Below, one piece after another: positions 34,849 through 49,163 of a DNA stretch of 64,000 bases. Position numbers and translations under genes: made by a program. Each line of letters begins with the position of its first letter. Within the stretch, counting starts at the first letter, position 1. Under the pieces are notes generated by a model. That model searched no databases, had not been told where the DNA came from, and saw only the letters and a list, made by a program, of their open reading frames with translations. The stretch is from Salvia splendens (lineage: Eukaryota; Streptophyta; Magnoliopsida; Lamiales; Lamiaceae), in contig NC_056042.1 in assembly GCF_004379255.2 (NCBI RefSeq), positions 33,893,928 to 33,957,927 of the forward strand. Direction: 5' to 3'.

Positions 34849-36270
34849 ATTCATCTACATTTGTTTTTGTTTCTATAGCATGTTCATGCTTGAGAAACTA
34901 TAAAATTATAAACATCTTTTCTTTCAATTTGTTGGAATTTCATTCATTATTTCATACTAGTATGATTCTGGTTTAAATGCGAATAGGTACCAAATATGCA
35001 TGCTGAAATTTGTCGACTGGGATAAAAACATAACATTTCATCTCCCCAAAAAAAAGTTAGTTTTCAAATCACCAAAAGTCAGCTATCTGAAATAAGTGAG
35101 TTGTTATATGCATTATTTATTATTTTGAAGTTAAGAAAATATATATAAAAAAATCTTGAATTCATTGGAGATGTTCCTTGGAGTTCAAGTCTTGGAATTA
35201 TATGCAATGTATTAGAGGAAAGATTTGTTTCCTTGAAACGAAAATACACTCAAAGAAGGAAGTAAAAGCCGTAATTAATTAGAGTTCAGCAAATAAAAAC
35301 GGTTTAACATAAATATATAGACATTAAGATTCACGTAATTTAAACTCTAACAATCAATCTTCCTCGTATTTCGTACTATTTCGAGTCTGACAAAAAGTAA
35401 AGACGGCCACTTTTTTAAACTTGAAAGTCAAGTTTTGAAAACAGATATATACAAAGCCATTTAACAAATTTCATGGATAATAAAAAAATTAGTACTAATC
35501 TTAATCCAAACCAATTGTTATCGAAGAACCTATAATTAATAATGTTCGTTCTTATTTGGGATGAATGAGTAAATTTAAATATTTATATAGTATAAAAAGA
35601 ATGATGATCACAATTTCCCACGGTGTATTAGTAATATGCATGAGAAACTTTGGTGCCAAGTTGGGCTAATTTTTTGGGCCGGTCCGAACCATTTAAACCG
35701 CCAAAGTTGGGCTGTTGTTTCGGTCGGTCTGAATTCTGAATCACTTAAACCGGAAAAGGTAAGTATTTTATAAAATTCCAAGCCTGCGTAATTTATTAAA
35801 ATATCCACCTTAATCAGTATGTTTTTCCAAAGAAATACACATCCTTTTCAAACGAATACATTTGTTGCAAACAAATTCCAACACATATATTTCGGCGATA
35901 TGTTGAGTTTAGCAACACATATATATTCAAGGAATAGCAAAGTGCGAATGGTACGATTAATCTCGAACAATATCGTATGAGCTTCATGATAAAGTGTCAA
36001 TGCTTCATGCTCTTCATTTTAAGTTAGACAAGCTTTTGAACAAGCTCAAGCTCATGCCTTGGCTGTCGTGCTCGAGCTCAAATAACAAGTTCCGCATTTT
36101 TAACACAAGTCGAGCTCGAGCCTGAATAACAGTTACAGAAAATTGGCAAGCGAGCTTAAGTTAATGAATATTTACCTATTCGAGCTTGAGTTCAGTATCC
36201 AACTGCTCGAGCTTACTGGCATTCGGCTCAGCTGATGTTACCTCTATGACAAGGGACAACCAAATGGTGG
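34849..36270. other. Spacer between CAF1 and TGS1, no gene seen
   Basis: At 35940-36235 there are many copies of GAGCTCGAGC/AAGCTC-like words, which looks like a degraded repeat of unknown type. At 35641-35760 an imperfect direct repeat contains CCAAGTTGGGCT / CAAAGTTGGGCTG. Confidence 0.4.
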
Positions 36271-39064
<2,794 letters not shown>

Positions 39065-39163
39065 TCAGCAGGTGGAGAATTGTGTATACCTTTTCGTTTG
39101 AGAAGCTTGCGCTGCTTTCTTGTTGGTTGCAGAACGACGGAGGAAGCTCTTGCTGCCACCATT

Positions 39164-39848
39164 GTTGATTCTAGTGGAGCTTCGTTTCTTCTAAATTCAT
39201 AAAATGGAGTAACTAAATACTCATAAAATTTTAAGTGAACATATATAGAAGAAATTAAAATATGAGATCATAGGCCTTATATACACATTGGTCTTTTTTC
39301 AAGATTCTTATAGATATCATATTATATAGTACTACATTGGTCGTGGGATGTGCTTGGGCTAGGATTAGGTTGGGTTTCTGATGGTCCCGAGTTTTAAATG
39401 GCCTTGCGAGATGGACTTCTGGCAGTCAGTGGGTTAAGGCCTCTCATTAACGAGCTACTGCGTAACCTGATTTACCCCCTCACATGATGTCGGCCCGGAG
39501 TGTGGGGGCTGCCAAGGTGACGGAATCGCCTTTTTTGCTGCAATTAATGGAAAAAAGGTCGTGTTGGATCAGTTTACCCAGTTGACAACTCTAATCATAA
39601 TATATAAATACTGTAAAAAAATTCTTATAACTTGATTTGGAGGGCATCCACATCAGAGTGCTTAGGAGTTACGGCGAGAAAACGCTAACCACATTTTACA
39701 CAATTAATGGTTGCTGAAACGGGATCTAATTATTTTTTTTAGTTCTGTGTTTTTAATGATATTTTATAAATTTTATTTTTGTTGGAAGTAGGTTTTTAAT
39801 TAAAATGATGTGTTTTTCATTGTTTTCATTTTTACTTTTTTTGTCATG
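39164..39848. other. Upstream of TGS1; GC-richer unknown block
   Basis: 39340-39560 is more GC-rich than its surroundings, with no frame and a terminal T-run (CGCCTTTTTTGC). It may be a short interspersed repeat; no A/B box was confirmed. Confidence 0.3.
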
Positions 39849-40053
39849 TACTCCCTCTATCCCATAGTAGATGTCACACTTTCCTTTTTAGTTTGTTCCA
39901 TAAAAGATATCACATTTCTTTTTTTGAAAAAAGTTTTCTCTCACATCAATTATAAAATTATATTTTATCTCACTACTTAACATATAAAATAATATCTCCT
40001 AAAATCTCGTGTCATCTCTCAAATGTGTCATCTTCTTTGAGACGGGTGGAGTA
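39849..40053. mobile_element. Stowaway-type MITE (diverged)
   Basis: TA at 39849-39850 and 40052-40053, ends CTCCCTCTATCCCATAGTAG and the complement of TTTGAGACGGGTGGAG. More diverged than the other copies. Confidence 0.7.
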
Positions 40054-40999
40054 GTATTTTTTTTAAATTATTATTATTATTATTATCTGTTTTTGTCGTT
40101 TTCAATTGTAATTTTTTATTATAATTAAAAAGAAAATTGCTATAATAAATATTACTAGTAATAAAAATAATTGACTTTACTTCAGTGTGTTAAATTTAAA
40201 TACAAATGATTGTGACACTTGTAAATTACTCCTATTATTTAAGCGTTTTAACGCATTTTACATAAACCCTTATTTTGGTTTTTCTTTGCTATGATTAATG
40301 AAATCTAAAGACAGCGCCGGTGACGCAACACATCAACTTACCAATTAAATAAATACTTTTCCTCTATTTTTAAACGAAAATTAACTTAAATGGATTATAC
40401 TTTCTTCAGAAAAAAAAAATGAGTATTGCGTTGTACTGCTCATACTACAAATATCTGAGACACAATCCCACTTTCATGTCCGAGCTTCACCTTTTGGTCT
40501 GAAATTCCGTCGTCCATCCATTTTAATGGGTTTTTTCCTGTCATCTATAAACAGGTATCGTTGCAATTGTTCAGCTGATCACAATTTTTATTTACCTTCT
40601 TTTTTCGTTTAGGATTTTTGGATGTTCAATTGATTGAGTTATTAATTTGTGGAGCTATAAAATATGGAATATGAATTTTTTTTGTTTTATTTCAAGATTT
40701 ATCAACTGGGTTCTCAGAAAGATGTGATTTTGTTGCATTCTTGAGAAACTGATGATTTACTGTGTTTGTTTTCATTTAAGACTGGGAATTTTGGTTTAAT
40801 ATGGTTGATTGTGCAATTTAAGTAACATGGAATATTTGACAGAAATATGAAACTGAAATATTTAGATGGGGTTTTGAATGTATTTTGCATTTTCATTGAG
40901 GCATTTGTGTATTCTCCTTGAAACTACAGTGAAAACTTGAATTCTACCATATGTTGACTAAATGACAAATCATAGTAGTTTAAAACAACTTGGTGTTGA

Positions 41000-41640
41000 C
41001 TCATAGTCAGATTATGGTTATAGCTCTTGGATTTTCTTAGTCTTTCTTAATTCTTTTTGGATGTTTGACTAATTTGTTGTTGCAAAGTTGCCAAGAAACT
41101 GGGTTGATATAGAAAAAAATGAAGAAGGCATAGCTAAATTATAGTTATAGTTCTTATTTTGATGTTCTTAGTCTTTCTTTAATCTCTTTGGATAAAGCAT
41201 AGTTTGAGTATGGTTATAGTTCTCATATTGATGTTGTAGCCTTTCTTTAATCTCTATGGATATTTGACTGATGGTGTTGCTATCAAAGCTCCCGAGAAAA
41301 TGTTTAAGCTGCAGCGACATAACAAAAATCGAAGCAAGCTTGAAAAAAGCATAGTTAGATTATGGTTATAGTTGCCGTTTTGATGTTCCTAGTCTTTCTT
41401 TAATCTCTTTGGATATTTGACTAATTTGTTGCTATCAAAGCTCCCAATAAAATGTTTTAAGTCGTAGCAAACTCGAAAAAAGCATAGTTAGATTATGGTT
41501 ATAGTTCTTATTTTGATGTTCTTAGTCTTTCTTTAATCTCTTTGGATATTTGACTAATTAGTTTCCTTCTATCAAAGCTCCCAGGAAAATGTTTAAGATG
41601 CAGTGACATAACAAGAATCGAAGAAAACTCGATAAAAGGG
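41000..41640 (+). repeat. Imperfect tandem repeat in the F-box gene leader
   Basis: Four to five copies of a unit of about 130-150 bases that begins CATAGTTAGATTATGGTTAT, continues TTTTGATGTTCTTAGTCTTT, CTTTAATCTCTTTGGATATT and TATCAAAGCTCCC, and ends before the next CATAG. Copies begin near 41003, 41130, 41198, 41350 and 41483. The last copy ends about 20 bases before the F-box start codon. A TATAAA at 40546-40551 is a possible promoter, so this may be a 5' UTR or 5' UTR intron. Confidence 0.85.
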
Positions 41641-41647
41641 CATCCTC

Positions 41648-43075
41648 ATGGGAGCAAGGTTGAGTTTGAGCAGTCTAAAGTCAAGCTGCAGTGAGCAAGT
41701 CGAGGCATCTCCAAATGAGGCGTGTAAGAGACAAAGGACGTCTTCGAGCTATTGGGATGAGAATCCCCGGCTGATTCCTAATCTGCCTGATGAGATATCG
41801 ATGCAGATTCTTGCTAGAATCCCAAGAATCATGTATTTCAACGGGAAGCTCGTCTCAAGGAGCTGGAAAGCCGCTCTAACAAGTAGAGAATGCTATGAAG
41901 TGAGGAGAGAGCTCGGCACGACAGAGGAGTGGCTCTACGTACTGACCAAGCTCGAGGGTGAAAAGCTCATGTGGCACGCGCTGGATCCAGTTTCCCGTGT
42001 GTGGCAACGGTTGCCTCTGATGCCAAACGTTGCTGCAGAAGGTGGAGCGAGGAGGGGCGTGGCTGGCCTCCGTTTGTGGAACACTGTTAGCTCTAGCAGC
42101 ATTGCGGACGCGATTAGAAGGTGGCTCGGGAGGAGAGATGCCTTGGTGGAGGTCCCGTTCTGTGGCTGTGCTGTTGGAGCTGTTGGCGGCCGCCTCTACG
42201 CGATGGGTGGATTCTGCAGGGCTACGGCTATGAAATCCGTGTGGCAGTATGATCCGATTGTAAACGCTTGGACTCAAGCGGCTCCCATGTCCACAGGCCG
42301 GGCTTATTGCAAGACGGATGTATTGAACAACAAGCTTTACGTCGTTGGAGGCGTTACCCGAGGCCAAGGTGGGCTGACTCCTCTTCAGTCGGCTGAGGTT
42401 TTCGATCCGTGTTCTGGGACATGGTCCGATGTGCCCAGCATGCCGTTTTCAAAAGCCCAGGTGCTGCCAACTGCGTTCCTATCCGACCTGCTCAAGCCTA
42501 TCGCGACTGGGATGACGTCGTACAAGGGGAAGCTATACGTTCCTCAAAGCTTATACTGCTGGCCCTTTTTCGTGGATGTTGGAGGCGAGGTGTTCGATCC
42601 GGAGGCGGACTCGTGGGTTGAAATGCCAGCTGGAATGGGGGGCGGCTGGCCGGCCAAGCAGGCGGGGACGAAGCTGAGTGTGATCGTTGACGGCGACTTG
42701 TACGCCCTCGACCCATCCAATTCTCTCGACACCGCCAGGATCAAGGTTTACAACGAGCAAGGCGATGCTTGGACAACCATCGATGGAGACGTGCCTGTTG
42801 CTGACCTTGCTGATTCAGACTCTCCGTATCTGCTTGCCAGTTTCCTCGGGAAGCTGCACGTCGTCACGAAAGACGCGAACCACGCCATCTCGGTCATGCA
42901 AGCTGAGTGGAGGAACCGGCTCGATTCTGGCCCGTCTACCTCCTCGTCTGCTGCTGTGGCGGATGGCGTGCATCGGATGTCTGGAAATCCGTCTTCGCAT
43001 AATGTTTGGAACGTCGTTGCAACGAGAGACGCTCGATCGGCGGAGCTAGTGAGCTGTGTCATCCTTGATGTGTAG
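41648..43075 (+). CDS. F-box/kelch-repeat protein (At1g22040 type)
   Basis: Intronless, 475 residues. An F-box near residues 41-85 (LIPNLPDEISMQILARIPR, YFNGKLVSRSWKAAL) would bind SKP1 in an SCF ubiquitin ligase. Kelch repeats follow: VGGRLYAMGGFCRATA, NNKLYVVGGVTRGQGG, YKGKLYVPQSLYCWPF and GDLYALDPSNSLDTARI. They would form the substrate-binding propeller. The overall layout and spacing match the plant F-box/kelch protein family of At1g22040; the target is unknown. The start codon immediately follows a tandem-repeat leader. The stop lies 114 bases before an hAT insertion. Confidence 0.9.
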   Translation: MGARLSLSSLKSSCSEQVEASPNEACKRQRTSSSYWDENPRLIPNLPDEISMQILARIPRIMYFNGKLVSRSWKAALTSRECYEVRRELGTTEEWLYVLTKLEGEKLMWHALDPVSRVWQRLPLMPNVAAEGGARRGVAGLRLWNTVSSSSIADAIRRWLGRRDALVEVPFCGCAVGAVGGRLYAMGGFCRATAMKSVWQYDPIVNAWTQAAPMSTGRAYCKTDVLNNKLYVVGGVTRGQGGLTPLQSAEVFDPCSGTWSDVPSMPFSKAQVLPTAFLSDLLKPIATGMTSYKGKLYVPQSLYCWPFFVDVGGEVFDPEADSWVEMPAGMGGGWPAKQAGTKLSVIVDGDLYALDPSNSLDTARIKVYNEQGDAWTTIDGDVPVADLADSDSPYLLASFLGKLHVVTKDANHAISVMQAEWRNRLDSGPSTSSSAAVADGVHRMSGNPSSHNVWNVVATRDARSAELVSCVILDV

Positions 43076-43188
43076 CTACATTTGAAGCTGTTTGTCTTGT
43101 GCATCTTCTACTATTTGGAGCAGATGATAATCTCATTGCTGTTTTTGAAGATGAAGAAAAATATATTGGGTTGTAAATGAATGCTTGG

Positions 43189-44960
43189 GTTGTGTGCAGT
43201 GGCGGATCCGGGGCAGGAAGGGGCGGTCGCCCCTCCCCGGCCGTCCGGAGAGCCTAATTTTTTTCTTGAATCGAGCTGAAAATAGCATATCCGCTCCATC
43301 CGTAGAGTGTAGAAATATATTTGTTTTCAATAAATATATATTAGTAGTCCAATGGTTTGTTGTTGGGTTTTTAACTAGAGTGAACTACATAAATGATATC
43401 TACTCTTTCACTTTCGCACAAAAATGGTACATGATCTTTATTTTATATCGTTTTTGGTACCATGTGATAAAAATAACCCTAGGTACCAAACATGTGATTT
43501 TTTTGTTATGGGGATATTTTTGGAATTTTCAATTAATTAGTACTAAACATGTGATTTCTTTTTTCTTCCTTTCTTATTACTTATTTTCTTCATTTTCTTC
43601 TTTCTTTTTAGTATTATATCTTCCTTTCTTCTTTCTTTTTTCTTCTTAGCTTATGTTTCCTATTTTTTTCTTTTCTTTTCTTTTTCTTCTTTCTTTTCAG
43701 TTTTATACATACATCTAATTGCATTTATAATATAAATCAAGTACAAAACACCTAACTAAATTAATTATTTAAACTAATTAAATTAATTAAATATTTTAAT
43801 TATATTATTTTATACTCATTTTAGGGTTGAAACACCTAACTAAAAATATTCAATTGTTTATATCATTATGAATACAATTCACAATTTTAAATTTTTATTA
43901 AGACTATATTGAATAGTTATTAATTTAATATAAAATAATAATAATAATAATAGTTATTATTATATAATATTATATGATTCATAATTTAAATAATTATACA
44001 TTAATTGTTTATTAATTAATACTAGTTTTTAGTAAATTATAACTATAATTTTAATTAAGTAAATTTGAATAATATTAAAAAATATCAAAATTAATAACAT
44101 CAAAATAATAATATTAATATTGATTAATAATAATAGTATAAAGAGTGAGGAGAATGAGAGAATATATTATAATATCATTTTTTTACTAGTTTTGTGTATG
44201 CCAAAAATATTCTTTATGACACAAATGGAAAAAGGTATTTGTTTAGAGGTCATTTTGGGGTGAAAATTGGATCAGGTACAAAAAATGTGATTTATAAGTA
44301 CCAAAACCGATATAAAATAAAGATCATGTATCATTTATGTGCGAAAGTGAAAGATCAAGTACCATTTATGTAGTTCACTTTTTTAACTAAAAGGTCTACG
44401 GTTCAACCCTCAACAAAAACTAATTTTTTTCGTTTTTTACTTTTTTATTTTATCAATTCATATTTCTTCTTATTATCAAACTAATACCTTTAAATACTTT
44501 ATGAAATCTAAACTTTTACTAAGTTGCATATATTACTGCATGTTGTTATATTTATTCGTTAGTTAAAATCATTTTTAATCCTCTGTTAAAGTTTTTTGTC
44601 CTAAAGTACTTATAATTTGATCTATGCATCTTAATTATTCTCTATGTAACAAAAAATAAACATTTTAAATATTTTTGAAATCTAAATATTTAGTACTCTA
44701 CTTATATCACTTTTGTATATAATATTTATGATGAATTTGAATGTATATATATTTACAATAATTTTATAATTTAAAATGAATAATACATATTTGCAAGCTA
44801 AAGCATGTTTATATTTTATTAACGAAGCTAGTGCTACTTAAATATTAATATAATATTATTTATTTTATTATTAAAAACAATATTAAATTAAATATTTAAT
44901 ATTTAAATATAAATTCCGCCCCTACCATTTTCGGGTCCTGGATCCGTCACTTGTTATGTG
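43189..44960. mobile_element. hAT-like element, host of a nested MULE
   Basis: Element 43197-44952 with an 8-bp target duplication GTTGTGTG (43189-43196) versus GTTATGTG (44953-44960), one mismatch. Ends CAGTGGCGGATCCGGGG and the complement of CCTGGATCCGTCACTTG. CAGTGGCGGA-type ends are common in plant hAT elements. No transposase frame was seen. Some 1.0 kb of its interior is a younger MULE. Confidence 0.78.
43369..44389. mobile_element. Nested non-autonomous MULE-like element
   Basis: Element 43378-44380 with a perfect 9-bp target duplication TTTTAACTA (43369-43377 and 44381-44389). Terminal inverted repeats of about 100 bases: GAGTGAACTACATAAATG on the left, and the complement of CATTTATGTAGTTCACTT on the right. 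The interior is AT-rich with a long pyrimidine tract (43555-43700). It is inserted inside the hAT element. Confidence 0.85.
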
Positions 44961-45234
44961 TATACCTATATCATGTGGAATTTGTTGTGTGTTTCTATCA
45001 ATATAGAAATTGCTTTTTAATAATTTCATTTTCTTCTACTTAGAAATTCATTTTTGTAGCTTCTAGCAATTTGGTAATATTGGAATTGAGTATAGTAATA
45101 TTTAAAATAATTAAAAACAATAATCAATTGGGAAATGGCTTATATTCTAGGTTACTTTCATTATCGCCCTTTGCTAATAGATTTTTCATTTTTATTTATT
45201 TATTTTTTATTAAAATCGAATCTGAAAAAAATTA
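44961..45234. other. Short AT-rich segment between TEs
   Basis: Nothing recognisable; probably native intergenic DNA left between insertions. Confidence 0.4.
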
Positions 45235-45470
45235 TTTACTGCGTCAGCATGACGACACCCACTCCCGGGCCGGCGAGTGGGCGTCACGCCTAGCGCCAGC
45301 GCTCGCCACGTGGCGCTGGAGCGTGACGAGACGTCTCGCCTACTCACCCTCCGGGCCGAGACGCCCACCGAGACGAGACCGAGATGGATGGCTGCATCGC
45401 TGTCTCGATGTCGTCTCGTCTCTGCGAGACGAGATAGAGACAGCATCGAGACACGATGCGGATGGCCTAA
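45235..45470. mobile_element. Harbinger subterminal end fragment
   Basis: GC-rich block whose start (GCGTCAGCATGACGACACCC...GGCGAGTGGGCGTCACGC) is homologous in inverse orientation to 13900-14000 of the ORF1 element. It ends in CGATGCGGATGGCC followed by TAA at 45468-45470, a Harbinger terminus plus target site. The other end is missing. Confidence 0.65.
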
Positions 45471-47573
45471 GAGCATCCGCAATGGCACCCGTCCCGGTGT
45501 ACGTCCGACCATTGTGCAAAGATGACGCGGATACGGACGTCTGCTGCGGACACCGGAGTTCCGCGGTGTTCCCGGGACGTCCGTGGCGACGTCCTTGCGG
45601 ACGCCCGCCATTGCATTGACCCCACGGACGTCCCGATTTTTTTTTTTTGATAATTCTATAAATACGGCTCGTTGAATTTCATTTCATTCGCCCCACTTGT
45701 ATTAACGAGTATCTCTCTATCTCTAAATACATCTCTTTCGAAGATAAATGGAGCACCACGATAGTGATTCCCTCGCCACGAGCGAGTCACAGGGACCGAT
45801 CTTTTCTGTTGGCGGAAGTACCCCAATGTCCGCCACGATGTTCGGAATGGCGGGGATGATGCCCCAACCCCAAATGACAGCGGGGATGATGCCCGGGTAC
45901 TACAACATGTACCCGCCTTGGTATGAGATGATGCCCCAAATGCCTGGGGTGAGTGTCGGAATGACCCCAATGCCGGGGATGATGCTCGTAATGCCGGGGA
46001 TGATGCCGCCCAGATGCCTGGGATGATGATGTCGGGGATGCTGCATGGCTCGCCTGTCCCTGCGGGGGGAGTAAGCAGGGGGTCCCTCAATCACCGGTGG
46101 ACAATGTCCATCGCCCCTATATGGATTTACTGTCGACGAAAAACCCTCCGAGTACTCCTCTCGAGACTCAGTTCACCTCCATCGAGACGTTCTCGATGGA
46201 GGAGTTATGGCTATCTCCGATCCGAGATTCTCCCACAGACGCATCAACGGCGACAGGGAGGAGGGGGAGGACAGGGAGAGGAAGGGGCAGGGGACGAGGC
46301 ACTACCTCGCCTGCGGCGGGGTACGATAGTGAGGCGGTGGCCGCTGAGGTGGGGGAGGGATCCAGCGGGAAAAAGAGGACCGTCTGGAGCACAGAGGAGT
46401 GCATCGCGCTTGCGAATGCGTGGATCAGTATAGTGGAGGATCCATATATCGGGGCTAACCAGCATATCGACAGGATGTGGTGGCGCATTAGCCAAAGTTA
46501 CCTCCAATTCAAACCGCCAGGGGGGAAGCCTCACAACGGAGTGTAATACCGGAAATAGTGGGAGCGGCTGAAGAGGCAGCTCAGTCGATTCACCGGCATT
46601 TACACTCAGTCGATTCGCCGGCATTTACACAAACAACCTCCGCTCGGCAACTAGCGGCATGTCTGCCGAGGATGTGAAGCTTCTGTCTCACCATCAGTTC
46701 ATCGACGCAGCGGCGGGCTTTGGGGAATTCAAATATTGGGAGGTGTATCTTGTGGTGCAGTCTTCGGCCAAGTTTACTATAGGTGTTGAATTTGGCAGGC
46801 TGAATCGGACGAAGATCAGCGCATTCGGAGAGTACAGTAGCAGTGCTGGTTCCCACGAACTCCCCCCCCGCCGAGGCAGAGTTCCCGACACCTTCATCGT
46901 CGGCCGCCGCCGTCGGCCGGTGGGGCAAAAGTCCGCGGCGCGGATGGCGAGTGGAAGCGCCAATGGGTCCGCGAGGCCCAATCGGCAGCTCCTACACAAA
47001 ACGATCCCGAGCTCTCCTCACTCGCTCGCGTCGTGCAACATGAAACCCTATTACGTGCAATGGTTGAATGGCAGACATCGACCGATCGCCATTATAGGTC
47101 GGCGCTGAAGGATATCATCAACAGTATGCGGCGCGATTTGGGGTTGGGAGACATGGCGGAGAGTGGCGACGAGGGGACTACCGGCGGGGACGACGAGGGT
47201 ACTAGCGGCGGGGAATCCAAGGAGTGAGACTACAGTTTTTTTAACTATGTAATTTTTTTTAATAATTATGTATGTTTTTTTTACTATGTATGTTTTTTTA
47301 AAATAAAGTGGTTGCAATTTCTCCGTATTTGTGTCGAAGTTTAAATTCCGTAAATTGTTTAATTTGATGAATTTGTGAATTTTTATTATTGTGGAAAGTC
47401 CGTCGAGATGTCCTTGGGGATGTCCGCCACTGTGCAGTGGGATGTCCTTATGACGCGGCAGTGCAGTGAGAAGTTCTTATGACGTGGCAGTGCAGTGGGA
47501 AGTCCTTATGACGTGACAGAAGGTGTTTTTGGGATGTTCGTGAGGATGTCCTTCGGGACATCCGCAACACTGA
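45468..47573 (+). mobile_element. Harbinger ORF1-bearing unit
   Basis: Begins with TAA and the terminus GAGCATCCGCAATGGCAC at 45471. Subterminal GC-rich repeats (GACGTCC words at the left; GCAGTGCAGTG and GATGTCC words at 47400-47560) flank a decayed ORF1. The right terminus was not found as a clean inverted copy. The next unit starts at 47574. Confidence 0.6.
45748..47227 (+). pseudogene. Harbinger ORF1 (SANT/Myb, RPVGQK tail), multiple breaks
   Basis: Met/Gly-rich start (MEHHDSDSLATS ... GMAGMMPQPQMTAGMMPG) leads, after frame changes near 46010 and 46090, to a clear SANT-like block: KKRTVWSTEECIALANAWIS, EDPYIGANQHIDRMWWRIS, SYLQFKPPGG. It then breaks at a 25-base tandem duplication (46581-46605 / 46606-46630). 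The remainder (MSAEDVKLLSHHQFIDAAAG, then GRPVGQKSAARM and a C-terminal EWQTSTDRHYRSALKDIINS) is spread over further frames. It is the same protein class as at 14214-14972, not able to make a protein now. Confidence 0.75.
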
Positions 47574-47842
47574 GGCCATCCGCAATGGCGCCTAGCGCAC
47601 CGCCCAGTGGATTTCGGAATTAAAAACCGCCGAGCGCTCGGCGGTTTCGCGGCGCTAGGCGGTGCGCTGGGCGATCCGCTCGGCGCTATTGCAGCGCCCG
47701 GATCGCGTAGCGCACCGCCGAGCGGATTTTTTTTTATTTTCGAAACACTATATATACGCGGTTTGCACGTCATTTTCATTCGCACTACTTGTTTTAATGA
47801 GTACTCTCTATCTTAATTTCTATACAAGATCAACACCGAGAA

Positions 47843-49143
47843 ATGAGTAACGCCGGTGGCAGTAGTGGTGGTAGTGGTGGGGATGCTGAGGAGTACGATC
47901 GTATAATGAACGAAGCGCTAGAGGCCTATACGAACCGTAAGATTGATCGATGGATGCAGAGGGCGTTGCAGCTGGCGGTACCTCGACCTCGCCCAGTGGT
48001 CCACCGCCGAGAAGTGATTGATCGTGATCACGTAGCTGCACATCAGCGCCTATACAAAGACTACTTCGCACAGGAGTCGCGGTTCAACGCCAACCATTTC
48101 AGGCGCCTTTTTAGGATGAGTAGGGCCCTGTATATGCGTATTGTTAACGCTTTGGAGCATCGATATCTGTATTTCCGCTTCAGGCACAATGCGGCTAGCA
48201 GACCCGACCACACACCTATTCAAAAGTGCACTGCGGCAATCTGGCAGTTGGCCTACGGTGGCGCGGCAGACATGTGGGACGAGTACCTCTACATCGGTGA
48301 GACGACTGCCCTTGAATGTATGAAGTATTTTTGTCTGGGCGTGATTGAAATATTCAGTGATCAGTACCTTCGAAGCCCTACCCCCGAAGACTGCCAGGAT
48401 CTTTTGCGGATGCACGGGGAACAACATGGGTTCCCGGGGATGTTAGGCAGCATAGATTGTATGCATTGGGAGTGGAAGAACTGTCCCGCTTCCTGGAAGG
48501 GGTTCTACACGACCGGCTACAAGGGAAAGAATCTAACGATGATCCTTGAGGCCGTAGCTGATTACCAGCTGCAGATTTGGCATGCGTATTTTGGGATAGC
48601 CGGTTCGAACAACGACCTCAACGTCCTCAACTCGTCGCCACTTTTCAACGAGCAGTGCCAGGGTGTCGGTCCGGCCATCAGTTTTGTCGCCAACGGCAAC
48701 CGGCATGATATGGGCTACTACTTGGCGGATGAGATATACCCTAGGTGGCCCGTCTTTGTGAAGACGATCCGATGCGCATCAGATGAGATGAAGGCCTACT
48801 TTGCGGCACGGCAGGAGTCGGCGCTCAAGGACGTGGAGCGGCAGTTAGGGGTCCAACGCGTTTTTGGCATGTCGACTGCATTGCTGATATAATGTACGCA
48901 TGTATTATCATGCACAACATGATTGTCGAAGATGAAGGTGTACAACTGACTAGTTGGACCAACGACGATAATGAAGCCGGTCCAAACCACGGCGTGGCCG
49001 CCCCCAACGTACGGAGTGAGGTACCTCACGATGAAGCCGGCCGCCTCCAAGCACATGCCGACATGCGCCAAACGGAGGCTCATATTCGACTCCAAAAGGA
49101 TTTAATTGAAGAGTTATGGTCGCGTAGGACTGCACGTCGTTAG
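47843..49143 (+). pseudogene. PIF/Harbinger DDE transposase, internal deletion
   Basis: Open from MSNAGGSSGGSGGDAEEYDR with DDE residues in MLGSIDCMHWEWKNCP, GIAGSNNDLNVLNSS and LKDVERQLGVQ. At about 48858-48862 the frame jumps: roughly 30 bases (about ten codons) plus a frame change are missing compared with the copy at 18124-19445. The C-terminal part (WHVDCIADIMYACIIMHNMI to LWSRRTARR) continues in another frame to 49143. The deletion has CGCG at its junction, suggesting microhomology repair. Inactive. Confidence 0.88.
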
Positions 49144-49163
49144 TTTTTTTTTTTAATTATGTA

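Noticed and set aside
41876..42760. Several frames overlapping the F-box/kelch gene on both strands
   Set aside because: No start context, no domain; the kelch frame explains the coding signal.
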